Source: a virus. From it: a stretch of DNA of 25,554 bases. The DNA is taken from positions 1-25,554 of the IMG/VR virus record IMGVR_UViG_3300040808_000709; one strand, 5' to 3'. Both the position numbers and the translations under genes were made by a program. Of the stretch, positions 14,143 through 23,400 are shown in pieces; the stretch's first letter is position 1, and the number at the start of each line of letters is the position of its first letter. The notes below the pieces were generated by a model. It saw only the letters and a program-made list of their open reading frames with translations. It searched no databases and was not told the DNA's origin.

Positions 14143-16236
14143 TTAAACATTGTCCGCAAATATGATATAGTTAATAGTTGCATATGGCGGCATAACGTCT
14201 AGTGCTGCACCTACTGCTTCGCCGTCTACGGTATTGTATTGGTCATTTCCGTTTGGTCCGCCATCTCTAATCTGCCCTGATGAAGGAATACCGGAAACAT
14301 TGACATCTCCTGTAGGAATACTCAATTCAATAATATTATTTGCTGCATCTGCTGGTGCTGCTAGATCATCTCTAATAGCGTAGTGTTGTATGCCCCCGGG
14401 AGATAGTAAGTTGTGATCGTGTGCAGGCAAGTTTGCTTTCTTAATTGTTTTATTTTGTGTACCGCCTTGTCCGCCTATGATATCTGCATTAATATTTGTT
14501 ACTCTATTAGCTGGCAATCCTCCCATATTGTCTGCACCGAGTAAAAATCTTCCTCTAAAATCTGGTAATGCAAAGTGTGTTGCACTTGAGTTGGTTAATA
14601 ATTCCGCAGCCTTAAAGCTATATCCTACTAAATTAAAAAGTTTTGGTGCCACTGCAATTTGTACTTCGCTTCCGTCGCATATTAACCAACCTAAAGGCGG
14701 AATTGGACCTGCAAACGGAACGATCATACCAACTGGATTTTTTGGAACCGTTGCAACTAAATTTTGTTGTGTAATTCTATACAACCCTGCTTCACCAGTT
14801 GTCCTGTTAATTAGTATTTCGTCGCCGTTTTGTATCTCTGTAACACTAGGTTTATCTGTAATAAAAGCAGGAGATAGGGTAGTGTCAAATGTTTTTTCTA
14901 ACTGATCGGCTCCGTCAAAGAAAAAGCTTTCCGAGCTTACATCTCCGATCATTCTAAATTCTGTTTTACTTGTCAATCTAGATGCTGTGCTAGCGGCTCC
15001 GTCGACGCCTCCACTTACTGTACCAATAAAGTTTCCTCTAAAAGTTGTAGCAGATATTTCATTGAATCCGCTTATGCTCGGCAATTGGTTTTGCAATAAT
15101 TCCGAATTAACTGTGATATTACCTGCTATATTAATATCTGACGCAAAAGTTGCTTCTTGTGCAACTTTTAAATTTCCTGCAATGCTTGCACCGCCTGATG
15201 TTACTAATGCACCACTTGTATAATCATCATTAAATGCTGTGTCTGCAAGATCAGTACTATCAATAATTGCACGTTGTCTTGCTGTAATACTACCATTAAC
15301 ATCTAATGTGGTTTGTGGATCTCCTGTTGCTATACCTACAGTCAAATCACTTTTTGCACGAATAGCTGTAGAATAACTGTTGCTGCCTGCGGGTTTAACT
15401 TCTATGTCTAAACTAGACCCTGCAAAATTACTTCTTAGTAATGCTCTTTCTGAGCTTGCGCCTAGTCCTAACTGCCCGTTTGCACCTACAACTACACCAG
15501 TATTATTTTTAATTCGTAGAATACCTGTTCCTGTACTGTCAACGTCTCCTCTTAAAAATGAAGTAGATGGAACATTGTCAGATCCAACTACTAGATTTTC
15601 TGCATTTTGTGCTGTGCCATTGTATTTTGGAACACCATTTTCAAAATTTCTAGTGCTTAAATTATAACCTGGCTTTAGTGTTGTAAAACCTCGGATACTA
15701 ATTTTAGGCGTAAATTCTTGTTGTGCAATAATTGCAATTGGAGCATTGTTTAAATCAATGACTAAGATAGTATATGTCCTATCATCTGTGCCAAGTATTT
15801 GTTCGGCTCGCATACCAGATGCAAGACCTTGGCTAAATTCTGGTCCTACAAGTATCCATGCACCGCCATTGTTTAAATATAGCTGCTGGTTATCTGTATC
15901 TACCCAAAGGTCGCCTTTTACACTGTTTGCAATATCAGGACGGTTGTCACTTCTTTTAAGTCCGCCGCTAGCAACCCAATTTGTACCGTCGTATACTTTA
16001 AGTTGATCAATACCAGGGCTGTTGTCATACCATGTTTGACCTTCAACTGGATTACTTGGAGGATTAGCACTTGCAAAGTTTTCTAACAAATGTAGAAAGT
16101 TTTCTGCAATATCTTGTCCATAGCTAGTACTTTGTCTACCAGGAAATCTCAAACTTGTATCGGAATTAATTTCTCTATCTTCAACAATTAATTCGCCTTT
16201 GTTGATATTATCTGTAAATCTTACTGTATAAGGCAT
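14143..16236 (-). CDS. Short-tail-fibre-like protein with phage tail-collar domain
   Basis: 697 residues. Residues 1-130 are the shared N-module (LLENFASANPPSNPVEGQTW; GDLWVDTDNQQLYLNNGGAW; ILVGPEF), continuing to YNGTAQNAENLVVGS. DVNGSITARQRAIIDS near 312 is fibre-like. Residues ~500-572 are a tail-collar domain: PVGMIVPFAGPIPPLGWLIC, DGSEV, then FALPDFRGRFLLGADN. After it come LPAHDH (603-608) and a terminal MPPYATINYIIFADN, both typical of collar-type fibres such as T4 gp12-like proteins, where the C-terminus binds the host surface. The start is set by GGAGGT nine bases upstream, and overlaps the previous stop as TAATG. Likely a receptor-binding short fibre. Confidence 0.9.
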   Translation of the reverse strand: MPYTVRFTDNINKGELIVEDREINSDTSLRFPGRQSTSYGQDIAENFLHLLENFASANPPSNPVEGQTWYDNSPGIDQLKVYDGTNWVASGGLKRSDNRPDIANSVKGDLWVDTDNQQLYLNNGGAWILVGPEFSQGLASGMRAEQILGTDDRTYTILVIDLNNAPIAIIAQQEFTPKISIRGFTTLKPGYNLSTRNFENGVPKYNGTAQNAENLVVGSDNVPSTSFLRGDVDSTGTGILRIKNNTGVVVGANGQLGLGASSERALLRSNFAGSSLDIEVKPAGSNSYSTAIRAKSDLTVGIATGDPQTTLDVNGSITARQRAIIDSTDLADTAFNDDYTSGALVTSGGASIAGNLKVAQEATFASDINIAGNITVNSELLQNQLPSISGFNEISATTFRGNFIGTVSGGVDGAASTASRLTSKTEFRMIGDVSSESFFFDGADQLEKTFDTTLSPAFITDKPSVTEIQNGDEILINRTTGEAGLYRITQQNLVATVPKNPVGMIVPFAGPIPPLGWLICDGSEVQIAVAPKLFNLVGYSFKAAELLTNSSATHFALPDFRGRFLLGADNMGGLPANRVTNINADIIGGQGGTQNKTIKKANLPAHDHNLLSPGGIQHYAIRDDLAAPADAANNIIELSIPTGDVNVSGIPSSGQIRDGGPNGNDQYNTVDGEAVGAALDVMPPYATINYIIFADNV

Positions 16237-16847
16237 TATGAATTACCTCCGCTAAGACTTTGTACCCTTACAGTGTAATCAATTTGTATTAGTCTGTTTA
16301 ATGACTTTTGCACAGGGTGAAAAACAACGTGAGTAAGTAGTCGTCCTTCTCCTAAATTACCTGTAGAACTTGCACTACGTAATCCTAGTTCGTCAAATAC
16401 ATAAAGTGCATTTTGATCAGTAGCAGTATCAAACGCATCCTGTCCGTTAGGTTCGCCGTAATCTAGTAGACAAGTAACTAAAATATCAGTATAGTTTGTG
16501 CCATTCAAGTGGCGAGTTTCTATTTTATTTCTAGTAGGATCAATGTTGTTTCTATTTCTGTCGTCTACAATTTTTGTAAACGTTTGATTGTACAAACCTG
16601 CATTAGTACCAGTGCTATTAGGAGTAAGGTATGTAATAATGCCAGTAGGATCAACATTAGTTCCGCCATTACCAAAGCTCATTTCAGCAATAGGTCCTTG
16701 ACCTGCGTTACCTAAACTTTCTGCTAGTGCTATACTCATATTTTCGTAGTGTATAGCATTCTTTTTATCAACAAGAACTTCTCCTGTTTCAGGATTATGT
16801 ATCTTTATGTGTCCTTGTAAATACACGCCACTATTTTCATTTATCAT
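16236..16847 (-). CDS. Conserved small structural protein (start revised to ATG 16847)
   Basis: 203 residues from the ATG at 16847 (MINENSGVYLQGHIKIHNP). A longer GTG start at 16859 would add four residues, but the only good Shine-Dalgarno, AGGAG, overlaps that GTG and lies 11 bases before the ATG, so the ATG is preferred. The protein is beta-rich (VYLQGHIKIHNPETGEVLVD; LLTHVVFHPVQKSLNRLI) with a glycine/asparagine-rich middle (SFGNGGTNVDPTG). I recall homologues next to fibre genes in marine T4-like phages, presumably virion or baseplate components, without a defined function. A late promoter lies directly upstream, so this is the first gene of the unit leading into the collar fibre. Confidence 0.82.
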   Translation of the reverse strand: MINENSGVYLQGHIKIHNPETGEVLVDKKNAIHYENMSIALAESLGNAGQGPIAEMSFGNGGTNVDPTGIITYLTPNSTGTNAGLYNQTFTKIVDDRNRNNIDPTRNKIETRHLNGTNYTDILVTCLLDYGEPNGQDAFDTATDQNALYVFDELGLRSASSTGNLGEGRLLTHVVFHPVQKSLNRLIQIDYTVRVQSLSGGNS

Positions 16848-16870
16848 CGGTTTGTTCACTCCTACTAGTG

Positions 16871-16878
16871 TATTTATT
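16871..16878 (-). promoter_or_regulatory. T4-type late promoter motif AATAAATA
   Basis: AATAAATA within CGAATAAATACA, overlapping the stop codon of the VrlC-like gene (16874-16876) and 23 bases before the ATG at 16847. Same 12-mer as the second late promoter in the window. It should drive the ~200-, 697- and 618-residue genes. Confidence 0.8.
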
Positions 16879-19800
16879 CGGGCAACTTACTTATGCTTCC
16901 GCGTAAGAAATTACCTATATCATTTTTCAAATCTTTAATTGGAGTACCTTGTGGTCCCCATAATTGTCCTACTCTTCTTACAATTGTTACTTTTTGTTTG
17001 TCAGCCATTGCATTTGCAAGTACTAGTGTACTACCGTCTAATGTAAATTCTGGAGCAAGAGTAACATCTCCTTCTGGAGAATCTAGTTCTGCACCTATAA
17101 CAAATTTTTCTAGACTTGTTTTTCTTAGTCTAGTTCCTGCTGCAAATACTTCAAAGTCGTTAACACTATTAGGAACAAAATCTAGTTCAAAATCTGTTTG
17201 ACCTTCTATAGCTACAAAATTCTGTACAAGTGTTTGATCTCTGTAAGGAATATTTTTCTCTTTACCTGCTGGTTCTATTTCTGTTCCTGCAGGATAAACA
17301 TCTTTAATACCTGTACCAAGTGTTCCTCTACGTATTTGGCGTAATAGATTTCCATCTTTTACAAAGTATTCAATTCTTTCACCGTCAACAAAAATTATAC
17401 CAGGGACATTATTTCGTCTATCTGGATCTGGTAATTGAGAAGAGTCTACAACACTAATTCTTAGGTCATAACTATTTAGATCTTCAGCAAGTTCTATACC
17501 ATAATCGTTGTCAAGACGCTTGTAAGTATTCCTATTTAGAATATCTTTAAACTGTCTCCAAGCAATTCTCGGTGTCGAAACTGGAGCAGCAAAATGTATA
17601 AGATCGACTTTATCATCATCTAGTAATTCATTTTCTAGAAGCAATGTTCTGCCATCTTCACTGAGTGTGTAATCGACATTTGGCTGAAGCAATTCATTGT
17701 TTACAAATGTAACAACATACTGTGCAGCAGCAGCTGGTTGTGCTAGAAGAATTTTACCACCTTTAATGCTATGGTAGCTATTAAATTCTGCTGTACCGGC
17801 TGTTAAACTACTTCTTGCTACAGCAGTATAACTATATCTCTGCATGTTATTCACATCATGGTTAGTAAATGTGTAAATGCTTATGCTGCTTCCATCTGCT
17901 GGTGCTCCACCTACTACTGCATCAACTACATATCCTGATACGCCTGCTTGACTTGGATCGTCCTGTGCTGGTGTATTGCCATCTTGGAATATGCTTCTAA
18001 TTGTTGCAAGTGATGGTTTACTAATAACTGGTGCAATGTACGTATTGTGGAAAGCATAACCTAATGGGTTATTTGCTTGAATACCTGCTTGGGTACGCAT
18101 ATCATCTGTCCACTCTGGAGCAAGACTTCCACCGTCCCATAATTCTGTGTATTCAAACATACAGAAATTCAACAAGTATAAGTATTCTTTTGCGGCTACT
18201 TCAAATGCATCTGCGATTGTTTTCCAATCATCTGGATTAACAAGATAACCCGATGGATCCCACTTGCCGGCATCGTATGCTTCTTCCATTGCGGCATACA
18301 AATCACCTGTCTGCCAGTCAGCAGCTAAGAACTGATATAATTTTATATCATCTGCAGGTAAACCGTGCATATGAAGCGTGTGGAATACGTGTTCAATAAC
18401 TTCTTGTGCATCTATGTCGCCATCGCCGTAGCCATCGCCTGTTGAATTCAAATACCAAACCATATCATTTTGTACATGAGTATCAAACAGGTTAGTTAGG
18501 TTCCAATCAATAACGCCTTGGTCAGTTAGGAAGTTTGGAGAGTAATCTGCTCCTGCGCCTCTTGCTACTCTTTGTATAGTTGGTAAGCCTGCGTGATAAG
18601 TTCCTGTGTCGCCACTTAGTGTTTTGATTAAGTTTCTTTGGTATTCTTCGTTAATACCTGCGCCATTTGGATCTGTAAACAATTCAAACATACGTGCTAC
18701 TTTTTCTAACCACGCATCTGGAACTGCTGTTTGTCCACCTACTGTGCCAGCACCCATAACTCTTACACCATTAACAGTAACTTCGCGTTTGAAGAAATCA
18801 CTGCCATCACCTATAACGTCAATAATTGGGCCATTGTTGTATTCTGTATCTAATGTGCCATCATTTCTAATAGTTAGAAAATCATTATATTCAGCCGTCC
18901 AAGTTTGTCCTCTCAATGTGCCCCAAAGTTCATCTGCATAGACTTTATTTTCTACTGCATCAACTATCTTGGTTGAATCATCTCCAAACACTGAACCTTT
19001 AACATCTCCAGTGTGGTAACCTGTTGTATCGCCTACCAAGTTTCCAGTTACATTGCCTGTAACATCTCCAGTAATATTTCCTGTAACATTTCCTGTTAGG
19101 TTTCCAAAGAAGCCACCTGATGCATACATTTCGTTTTCCACTGCATCAACCATCTTGGTCGAATCATCAGCAAATACACTTCCTATTATATCAGTATTAT
19201 TATCAAAACTAAATGTAACCTTGTCAGTTGCACCGTCAGTTGTGATTACAATATTTGATCCTTCAACAAACTCAACTCTACCAGCAACAGAATTTGCTTC
19301 GAGTGATGTTTGACCAAACACATCGACGAATCTAAATGCATTACCTGCAGGAGCACCATTTGTTACAGTAACAATACCAGTTGCCGTATCAGTAAATGTT
19401 GTAATACCAGTTCCAGCCTGGACTTCAATTACACCAGTGTTTGTTAGTGTTAGTGCTCCAGTCGCCGTGCTTGTAATAATACCTACGCCTGCACTTCTTC
19501 CTGATGCTATTGCAGGCAATGAAGTTGAATTAGAAACACTTATGACACCCGTATTAGCAACTGTTATATTTCCAGTTGCTGAACTAACACTTACTCCTGA
19601 ACCAGCGGCTAATTGTGTAACACCTGTGTTAGCAATCGTAATACTTTCAGCAGCACTATCCACGGTCATTGAAATAGCACTACCACTTATCAAATTAAGT
19701 GTATCTACAAAATCATCTGCTACCACTCTATTACCACTATCAACCTGAACACTCTTAAAGAAAGTTTGATCGGGATTAATAATTAGGTTACCGTCGACAG

Positions 19801-20404
19801 TTGAACCTGCAGGAAGATCAACTATACCTCCCGGCTTTCCTTTAATTTGTGCTGATCCTAACCATACTCCGTTGAACGCATCGGCATCGTTATCTGCATG
19901 TTCTGCCGTATATAAAGATTGCCAAGGTCTAGAAATGGTTCCTAGATCATATTCGGAAGCAATTCTTGGAGAAATGCTTGTTTGCATGTTTTCAAAATCA
20001 AGACTTGCATAACTTGTTAAGGCTTGTATATCACCACCGCCTGATGCATAAGCATCATATGCTGTTCCATCCACTGCTGTGGTTAATGCTTGATCTGAAT
20101 ATAATTCAAATTCCGTAGTGCTTATTACGTTTGCATAATATGTATTATCATCTAATTGGCTGATACCAGTATTAAAAATATCAACTTGATCTCCAGAAGC
20201 AATGTTATGTGGTTCGGTTGTAACAACTCTTACTGGATTACTTTCGATTGTTCCTGATTCTATGTGGGCAACATCTTTTCTTAATTGTCTTGCCAATGAA
20301 GATCCAATGATGGTAAAGTTTTCATTGATTCTATCAAATGCGTCTCTTACTCTGCTCCACACTAGTGGTGGATTGCCTGGATTAATATTATTATCGTATG
20401 CCAT
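16874..20404 (-). CDS. VrlC-like virion structural protein
   Basis: 1176 residues. N-terminus PPLVWSRVRDAFDRINENF, then a beta unit at ~58-125 (EPHNIASGDQVDIFNTG...) like the repeats of the giant upstream protein. Residues ~235-350 are repetitive beta (ITIANTGVTQLAAGSGVSVS). Residues 408-490 hold two GSVFxDDSTKxVDAVENxxYA copies flanking TGN tetrapeptide repeats. Residues ~560-810 form a helical, Trp/Tyr-rich domain with an EF-hand-like loop (657-668) and EHVFHTLHMHG. The C-terminus (RRNNVPGIIFVDGERIEYFV, LGTGIKDVYPAGTEI, VRRVGQLWGPQGTPI) resembles cyanophage proteins annotated VrlC, after a Dichelobacter virulence-related locus (recalled). Start overlaps the previous stop as TAATG. Virion-associated; precise role unknown. 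Confidence 0.8.
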   Translation of the reverse strand: MAYDNNINPGNPPLVWSRVRDAFDRINENFTIIGSSLARQLRKDVAHIESGTIESNPVRVVTTEPHNIASGDQVDIFNTGISQLDDNTYYANVISTTEFELYSDQALTTAVDGTAYDAYASGGGDIQALTSYASLDFENMQTSISPRIASEYDLGTISRPWQSLYTAEHADNDADAFNGVWLGSAQIKGKPGGIVDLPAGSTVDGNLIINPDQTFFKSVQVDSGNRVVADDFVDTLNLISGSAISMTVDSAAESITIANTGVTQLAAGSGVSVSSATGNITVANTGVISVSNSTSLPAIASGRSAGVGIITSTATGALTLTNTGVIEVQAGTGITTFTDTATGIVTVTNGAPAGNAFRFVDVFGQTSLEANSVAGRVEFVEGSNIVITTDGATDKVTFSFDNNTDIIGSVFADDSTKMVDAVENEMYASGGFFGNLTGNVTGNITGDVTGNVTGNLVGDTTGYHTGDVKGSVFGDDSTKIVDAVENKVYADELWGTLRGQTWTAEYNDFLTIRNDGTLDTEYNNGPIIDVIGDGSDFFKREVTVNGVRVMGAGTVGGQTAVPDAWLEKVARMFELFTDPNGAGINEEYQRNLIKTLSGDTGTYHAGLPTIQRVARGAGADYSPNFLTDQGVIDWNLTNLFDTHVQNDMVWYLNSTGDGYGDGDIDAQEVIEHVFHTLHMHGLPADDIKLYQFLAADWQTGDLYAAMEEAYDAGKWDPSGYLVNPDDWKTIADAFEVAAKEYLYLLNFCMFEYTELWDGGSLAPEWTDDMRTQAGIQANNPLGYAFHNTYIAPVISKPSLATIRSIFQDGNTPAQDDPSQAGVSGYVVDAVVGGAPADGSSISIYTFTNHDVNNMQRYSYTAVARSSLTAGTAEFNSYHSIKGGKILLAQPAAAAQYVVTFVNNELLQPNVDYTLSEDGRTLLLENELLDDDKVDLIHFAAPVSTPRIAWRQFKDILNRNTYKRLDNDYGIELAEDLNSYDLRISVVDSSQLPDPDRRNNVPGIIFVDGERIEYFVKDGNLLRQIRRGTLGTGIKDVYPAGTEIEPAGKEKNIPYRDQTLVQNFVAIEGQTDFELDFVPNSVNDFEVFAAGTRLRKTSLEKFVIGAELDSPEGDVTLAPEFTLDGSTLVLANAMADKQKVTIVRRVGQLWGPQGTPIKDLKNDIGNFLRGSISKLPE
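17975..18727 (-). other. Embedded helical domain of the VrlC-like protein
   Basis: Encodes residues ~560-810. In contrast to the beta-repetitive flanks it is predicted helical by eye: DAWLEKVARMFELFTDP, DAQEVIEHVFHTLHMHG, LYAAMEEAYDAGKWDPSGY, AKEYLYLLNFCMFEYTEL, then NPLGYAFHNTYIAPVISKPS. It contains three closely spaced histidines (H675, H678, H680) and H672. Its boundaries are approximate. Confidence 0.6.
18401..18436 (-). other. EF-hand-like calcium-binding loop in the VrlC-like protein
   Basis: Residues 657-668 read DGYGDGDIDAQE. Aligned to the 12-residue EF-hand loop, D1, D5, G6, I8, D9 and E12 match; position 3 is Tyr instead of the usual Asp/Asn/Ser. A helix (VIEHVFHTLHMH) follows directly, as expected for the exiting helix. 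Confidence 0.55.
18935..18997 (-). repeat. GSVF-DDSTK repeat, copy 2
   Basis: Encodes GSVFGDDSTKIVDAVENKVY plus A, residues 470-490 of the VrlC-like protein. It is a 21-residue near copy of residues 408-428, with 16 identical positions by eye. The GSVFADDST-type motif is common in marine phage fibres. Confidence 0.85.
19010..19105 (-). repeat. 12-base tandem repeats (TGN tetrapeptides)
   Basis: Eight in-frame units of 12 bases encoding GN-LTGN-VTGN-ITGD-VTGN-VTGN-LVGD-TTGY-HTGD, residues ~434-465. Each unit is x-T-G-N/D. Such runs form beta-helical or collagen-like spacer segments in phage fibres and can change length by slippage. Confidence 0.85.
19121..19183 (-). repeat. GSVF-DDSTK repeat, copy 1
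   Basis: Encodes GSVFADDSTKMVDAVENEMY plus A, residues 408-428 of the VrlC-like protein, on the other side of the TGN repeats from copy 2. Confidence 0.85.
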
Positions 20405-23400
20405 TATGATCTACCCACCGCTACTTGAATTGTTCCTATATGATCACTATCATAATTCTCAATCGCCTTACCGACAATTGTTCCTACTTTAGGATCTGTT
20501 GAAACTGTTGCTACACCGTGTATTCCTGCTGTTACAAGAATATCACCCTTCTTAATTTTTCCTACAACCTTACAAGGAACTCTACCAGTTAGTGCAACAA
20601 GATTCTTTAGTCCAGGACATGCTGTATACATAACGTATGCAGCCGTGTTGGATACAACTCCTGCTACCCTTGTATCACCTTGTTTGTTTGAAGTTGTAAC
20701 TTCCTTGTCACCACCAAATACTAACACTGTTCCGACTTCGTATTCCTTGTCACCCTCGTAGTATTCTGCAACGTCCGCCGAGTATGTTGCTTCAAATCTT
20801 GATTCACTCGGAGTTGTTCCTGTTAGAGTCCATCTACCAGTTACAGTTCCTGCTGTAGTATTACCACCTGTTGTTAATGAAGTAACCTGTATACTCTTGG
20901 CAACAATATCAGCATTTGTTAAACCGTTCTGTGTTCTAAATTGGTGAACATCATTATCGTAATATGTAATCTTGTCTGAAGGTAATGATCCATCCTGTAG
21001 GTAGATACCACCATTTCCGCTTCCACCTGTTCCGCCATATGTGTGTATTCTAACAAAACCACTAGAACCTCCTAGCGATCCAGTATCAATTGCTTCAAAG
21101 CCATCAATGTTAACCTGTTGAACATCAATTACTCTGCCACCAAAGTCACCATTAACATCTCTTACTATTAGTTTGCTTGCTTCAACTGTAGAACTAGATC
21201 CACTAGCCATATCAACAACGCCATAGTCAGCGTCTGATGTAAATGATCCTGAATTTTGTCTTCTTAGGAAACCAGTTGAACTAAACTGTGATTTCTTAGC
21301 AGCACCACCGTCATCTACAATGGTTGTGAATAAAACATCTGCTGCATTTGCCGTTGCTAATCCACTATTACCTAGCACTGATTTAGAAGCAACCTGCGCT
21401 AGTGCAGTTTTAGGAATACCATTTGTCTTGAGTTGAACCCAACCATCTACAACTGTAAACTGTGCATCATCGAAACTCGAAACACCCAATGTTGCCTGCT
21501 TGGTCTGCTCATCACCTGTTGGTGCCGCAGCAGCAGTGGTTGCCTTGTTCATGTTCAATTTGCTCTGAACAATTGCTCCTGAAGTAAATTCTGTGTTATT
21601 AATTGGTGCGTGGATATCAGCATTTAAAATTACATCTGGTTCAATCTGAGCATCGATTGTATTTGCAGTTGAATCAATGTTAATTGTAATATCACCAACT
21701 ATTTCGGCATTTATTGCATCATTGCCTACTCCGGTAAACACCATTATGTCATTGGCTTTAAGATTTGTAAATGAAAATTCTTGTAGGTTAGAATACGTTA
21801 AACTCTGTAGGTTAACTGCATCCGTAGGATTAACAGGATCAGCCATGTCGATAATTCTGTTACCGCCAATGTCCATGTTTCCTTTCATTTGCAGTTGTCC
21901 ATCCAAGGACATGAAACCACCACTCAATGGTGGAATTAAACTGGCCTGTATGACCGGAGCACCGCCGTGCGTGATACCTAATCTTCTTTCGATGTATACT
22001 CTTGCGGCATTTTCTGTTGGAACGGTATCAACTGCGTTATCACTAAATCCGCTATCTGTTGAAAATTCTGAAATAGGAACACCACGTTTGAATCCAATAC
22101 CATCCAAGTTACTCAACGCAATTGCTGCGGAGAATGTTACTCGACCCGTTCCTTGGTCAACCCTAAAGTAAGGTCCAACATTAAAGTTACCAAACTGATC
22201 AGTGGTTACATAGAACACACGTCCCACACCACGTTCTTCTGTTTCGTTTGAATCATTTAACGAATTAACAGGGGGACCAAAAATTTCGTTTGGATAGTTG
22301 GTATCAGCATACGAACCAGTTCCAATATCAAGTAAGTCGTGTCCTGTAACACGTGTCAAAGAAATTCTAATAGTTAGATTACCATTAGCACCAACAGTTC
22401 TTATTGGGACTGCTGATTTAATTGTGTATGTTGCTCCATACGCAATTATTGAATCAACCAAAGGTCTATCAAGAGTAATTCTTGCATACGGTTCGTTTAG
22501 ATCCTCTTCAGATTGATAAGTGTCAATTACATACTCTTCACCCTTGAATACAAATCTTGAACCAGCAACTCTTGATCTTTCCTGAGGTGCAACAGGAACA
22601 ACTGCAAAATTATCATCGCCTGCTCTACCAGTTACGAGTGCAAAAGAATGCGTTCCTGATTGTGTTCCTGAAGTCTCCACTTCAACTGCTGATCCTAGAG
22701 TAGGATATTCGACACTAACAGTAAATGTTGAAGGTCCAGATGGTGCATTATCGTAAATAAAATAATGGCCAGTATCATTTAAACCCGTAGGTAAATCTCC
22801 AGTAGTTTCTAGTGTAATACAGTCACCGACTGATAATCCGTGTGGTGAAGCAGTCGTAAATACGCCCGGGTTGGCAATTGAAATTGATGATAGTGTTGTA
22901 AATGCCCCTGGTGTGACCGGGTTGGCTCCTGTTGTTCCAACTGATTCTCCAGGTTTGTAAATTGTTAAATCAACATAGTTATAGTTCTCTCTTAGGGTAG
23001 TCTTGGTAATACCTTCCGCTGCTGCACTGTGAACACCGCTTCCAGCACCAGTAACTTCAACAGCAGCACCATTCAACACCGTTGAAATTTGGAAAGTAGT
23101 TGATGTAAGACCGTCTTCTAAGACAAAATATTCTGTAGCATCATTAATCCCAGTTGGTAGTGTTCCTGTGGTTCCGAATGATAATCTATAATCAGCCAAT
23201 TGTTTGTGTGGAATAGTTGCTATTAATCCTAAACCACTACCATTGGTAAGTCCGCTTAGTAAAGAACCACCTAATGTTGTAGATAACTGTAATTGATTAT
23301 AATTAGGAACACTGTAAACATAATAGGTTGTTGATGCAGTCAACCCATTAGCAGTTACTTTAGGTGTAAAAGTATCTCCTGTTCTTAAACCATGATTTCT

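Noticed and set aside
16857-16859. GTG start for the ~200-residue structural protein
   Set aside because: The AGGAG overlaps this GTG, leaving no room for a ribosome; the ATG at 16847 has a workable spacing.
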